Assembly: GCA_022747635.1 (NCBI GenBank)
Contig: JAKTNV010000014.1
Location: 8,444,610-8,508,609 of the forward strand
Direction: 5' to 3'
DNA length: 64,000 nt
From: Hetaerina americana
Taxonomy: Eukaryota > Arthropoda > Insecta > Odonata > Calopterygidae
The stretch's first letter is position 1. Every line of letters starts with the position of its first letter. The translations under genes were made by a program, and so were the position numbers. A model generated the notes under the pieces. The model had not been told where the DNA came from, made no database searches, and saw nothing but the letters and a program-made list of their open reading frames with translations. Shown here one piece after another: positions 60,846-64,000 of the stretch.

Positions 60846-63800
60846 CGGTTTTGCATAACGGTCCCAACCTTTCAAAATTTCGCAGTATTTCCTGGCCTCC
60901 TGCTGGGAAGACTTAGAAACGGGTGGAAAAAATAAACAGCATCCTTAAGTTATGAATTGAAGAGCTAAAGACTAAGCACCAAAAGACTGAGTCTATTTAT
61001 ATTTGTTTCCCTTTGGAGAAACAAAAGAAAGGGGAAACTGTACTTGTGCGGAAGATAAAAAAAAACTCCCGATAAGGTTCAAGAAAACGGCGAGAAACTT
61101 AAGAATCAGGGCGTAAATAATGAAGCGGGAGTAAAATAAATACTTTCGTCGGGAAATGGCTGAAAGGAAAGGATGGAATGAGTAAAAAATTTAATATATA
61201 GCAATGGAAAATTTTCGGGAAGATTTCGATTTAAAAAAGAAAAGGGATCGAAAGGAAAGTCACCGTAGTGAAGAAAAACTTGGGCATCTTGGCGATACCG
61301 GAGGTCAATTTTTCACACCATTTGTCATCAAAATATACTATATTTCCTCACTATGACGCGTCTTTTGCAAACACTCAGAGGCTCCTTCAGAGGAAAAATA
61401 GTGCCGGAATGATCTAATAAGAGCGAGTCAGCGATAAGAAACATTTTCATTTTTTAGTCGACTTGCAACAAAAAAAATTTGTTTAAAAAAAAATTACGAA
61501 AAAGGTGTCTTTCATTGTCTAAAAAAAATATACTTCATTGGCACTCACGTGCAAGCAGGTTAAATTGCACGTATATTTAGCAGGTTAAATAGATTGAATT
61601 TGAAAAATTGCTGCCGCCAAACATCTCAAGAGCCATTATCTGTTTGCCCAGTTGCATATTTTATCAGGCGATTTAGAAAAAAATGAACAACTTCCTTCAA
61701 GGCGGTATTAATTTTAAGAAACGTACAGAAAGAAAATTATAGGCTAGAAATAAATATCAAACAACGAAGCATTCCTTGGAAGAGTAAATACTCCATGAGG
61801 AGGAAATCTTTTGAAATAAGTTCTCAGAGGGTAAGTCTAATATGTTAAAATTCGATATATATTTTAAGTCTAGCTAACAATCAATTCCATACTCCAACAT
61901 GCCTGAACGAAATTTTCATTACCTCAAAGCTAAAAATCGAGTGTAAATTAAAAAAAGATTATAAAATTATAATCTACGTGCAACACCCTTTAAATCCCTT
62001 ACTCTTTATTTCCCTCTCTCAGTCCCTCATTTATATACTCTACGTGAATTAAGTAAAAATCATACCAATTATAAAATACAAGAGATAAAATATACTCATC
62101 TGACGAAAACCATGAAGAGAAAACGGTAATAACATGTGACATAACGTTATTGTAAAAAATACATCACTAGTACGTTTAGATAAAAGAAATTTGAAGCAGA
62201 TGATAAAATGAAAATTAATAGTATTTAGAAATTTCGACAGAGCATCATGGAGATATGAATGAGGGTAGAAATTTGTATCAGGAATATCCATGAATAACAT
62301 AATAGATGGGAAATTCGAATACCACGTTATTTTGCAATTTTGCTGGAGCATATATACGGGAGAAATTTAATCTTCCTTGGACCAATACCAATCAAATTCC
62401 ATAAAAAGGTTACATTAGCTGCACATAAGGACATTCACCTCCGGTGCACATCGCACGCCGTATTTTAGCCTTCCTTTTGCTTGAAATAAATATAAAAATA
62501 TACAAAAAGGGCTAAGGGTAAGATTGAAGGTATAAAGGGTGAGGGAATTTCTAGTCCGATGCAATGAAAATAATTGAAGGTTAAACAAAAGAAAACGATA
62601 TCAAGGAGAGCTAGAGAAAAAGTAAGCTAACCGCAAAATTTTTAAAAGCTAAGGTAAAGCAAGTGAAGCATAGTATGACACTTTTCCATAGTAAAATATT
62701 GAATTGGAAAGAGTAGTAAGTACAATACGAAAAGAGTAGCCTTAATTATAAAAGAAGGAACCCATATCCATGACGAATTCTGAACCATAATTACAAAGGA
62801 CGGCACATGAAGTCACGATAAGATACGGTGATTGATTGAATATTAGATGATAAGATAGATGCTTAGATATTATGGAAAAATGTTCGATCAAATAACTGCT
62901 TTGAACACACTCAGATCCGAATCTTAATCAATTATTACTAGTCAGGTGCGTTAACCAGTTATAAAATAATCCATATCAGTCGTTTTGATGTAACTATCAC
63001 TTTTCTGAATGGAAAGGACGGTGGAATCAGTAACACACCCCACCTGCTAATAGGAGGACCTAGTTGCCGATTACAAAGAAAGCCAAATTAATTCATCAGG
63101 AAAAAGGGGTTAAGGGGTGAATTCGTTTACTTCAATATTGTAAGATATCAACGCTCCATATAACAGCATTGCCTACCAATGTAACCCTCCTCAGGCCAAA
63201 CTGCGAATTCAAATTAAAGGAAAAATATAGGTTTTAACGGCACAGAGGAGACGTGGTGTGCAATTTCAACCATTAAGAAGAAGTTAAAAATTTAGGATAA
63301 CAGTTAATTATATACGGGACGCATTTTTGCAGCAGATTCTCTCGGCCGAAAACGGAACAAAATGTATTTCGTCAGGTAAATAGCAAGCAAAGGGTATTTA
63401 TAATTAACCTAAAGCGAGGTGAAAGCACGAACCTACAGACCTCTCGCGAAATATTTTATGAATCCTACTTTGTGTCCCATGAGAAATTTTTTGCCCAAAA
63501 TGTGTCCTCCTGCGAGAAGAAAGCTCAGTTGAATTTTGAGTGTTATTTTAAGAAAGATAAAGGGTAGGTACGTGGACAGTAGAGCTCCATTGTTTTATTC
63601 TCGAAGTTTATTTTAGATTTATTAGACTATATCTTTTTATAGACTATGCATAATTTGATATTTTAGTCTATCTCGATCTTCAAGGTAAGTTAAAAATCTA
63701 ATTTAATAACATAAATCGTCATCAATATCATGATCAATGTTCATAACTCCGAAAATTGTTTGAATGCAGCTCTCTCTTCCATTATTCTATCTGCCCAATC

Positions 63801-64000
63801 TTAATCTGATCATGTTTCTCCGAATGCATGCCTTCTGATAGGTTTTTCATGTATTCAATCCAGAGTCATGCTATCTTATTCATGGCGTTCAATTTGCCAT
63901 CCTCAAAGTAATACCCATTAAATCAACATTATAAGTTCCAAAATTTTGGAGTTTATCAAGAAACAATATTTCGTTATCGGTAGAGAAGATTTCAGAAAGT
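60846..64000. other. AT-rich stretch to the window end, nothing recognised
   Basis: AT-rich DNA. The only frame of 100 codons (minus, 62049-62351) is hydrophobic and His/Phe/Leu-rich without a recognisable motif. No element boundary was seen, and the sequence continues beyond the window. Confidence 0.45.

Noticed and set aside
1..64000. CRISPR array, operon, bacterial promoters or ribosome binding sites
   Set aside because: No regularly spaced repeats, no gene packing and no prokaryotic signals; the content is eukaryotic.

Overview
This window looks like intergenic or deep-intronic DNA from a eukaryote, most likely an arthropod and probably an insect. It is AT-rich and has no long open reading frames, no operon-like packing, no rRNA and no convincing tRNA gene. 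What can be recognised is a set of eukaryotic transposable elements: mariner transposons, non-LTR retrotransposon (LINE) fossils and tRNA-derived SINEs. The mariner transposase types, the LINE endonuclease/reverse-transcriptase family and the SINE style are all common in arthropod genomes. I cannot name the species. I found no intact host protein-coding gene. The reading frames of 60-180 codons scattered through the window look like chance, or like the by-product of purine-rich or pyrimidine-rich low-complexity DNA.

Layout. 1-7.7 kb: AT-rich DNA with a long G/A-rich tract at 0.37-1.26 kb and a GC-richer block near 4.4-4.7 kb. 7.78-8.03 kb: a tRNA-derived SINE with clear pol III A and B boxes. 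8-15 kb: AT-rich with short purine-rich patches. 15.2-15.7 kb: a purine-rich, CpG-containing patch. 16.76-17.08 kb: a SINE on the minus strand with a (TAC)n tail. 19.195-19.947 kb: the clearest element, a 753-bp internally deleted mariner with perfect 33-bp inverted repeats and TA target duplications. 21.7-22.6 kb: a decayed LINE reverse transcriptase. 23.42-23.93 kb: two identical 179-bp copies of a tRNA-like repeat, 334 bp apart. 25.1-25.5 and 27.7-28.2 kb: pyrimidine/purine tracts. 29.6-29.7 kb: two strong stem-loops in a GC-richer patch.

35.2-38.95 kb is a transposon cluster: a LINE fossil, a (TA)n microsatellite, a degenerate SINE, the best preserved LINE reverse transcriptase, a decayed second mariner, and a LINE 3' tail with a TAGA microsatellite. 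39.4-40.1 kb is pyrimidine-rich. 41.47 and 48.39 kb carry the same short GC-rich 3' tail of a retroelement in the same (minus) orientation; the second copy is only 59 bp and has a 10-bp target-site duplication. 45.5-46.2 kb is another LINE fossil. 49.6-53.3 kb contains several purine/pyrimidine blocks and a CpG-rich patch at 51.46-51.64 kb, the most promoter-like stretch here. 53.8 kb is a degenerate SINE. From 54 to 64 kb I see almost nothing except low-complexity DNA.

The elements do not form a pathway. The LINE fossils belong to related reverse-transcriptase lineages, which could have mobilised the SINEs in the past; that link is inference. I see no evidence of a new biological system. The most checkable items are the mariner with perfect ends, the identical 179-bp repeat pair, the 59-bp retroelement insertion and the stem-loops at 29.6 kb.
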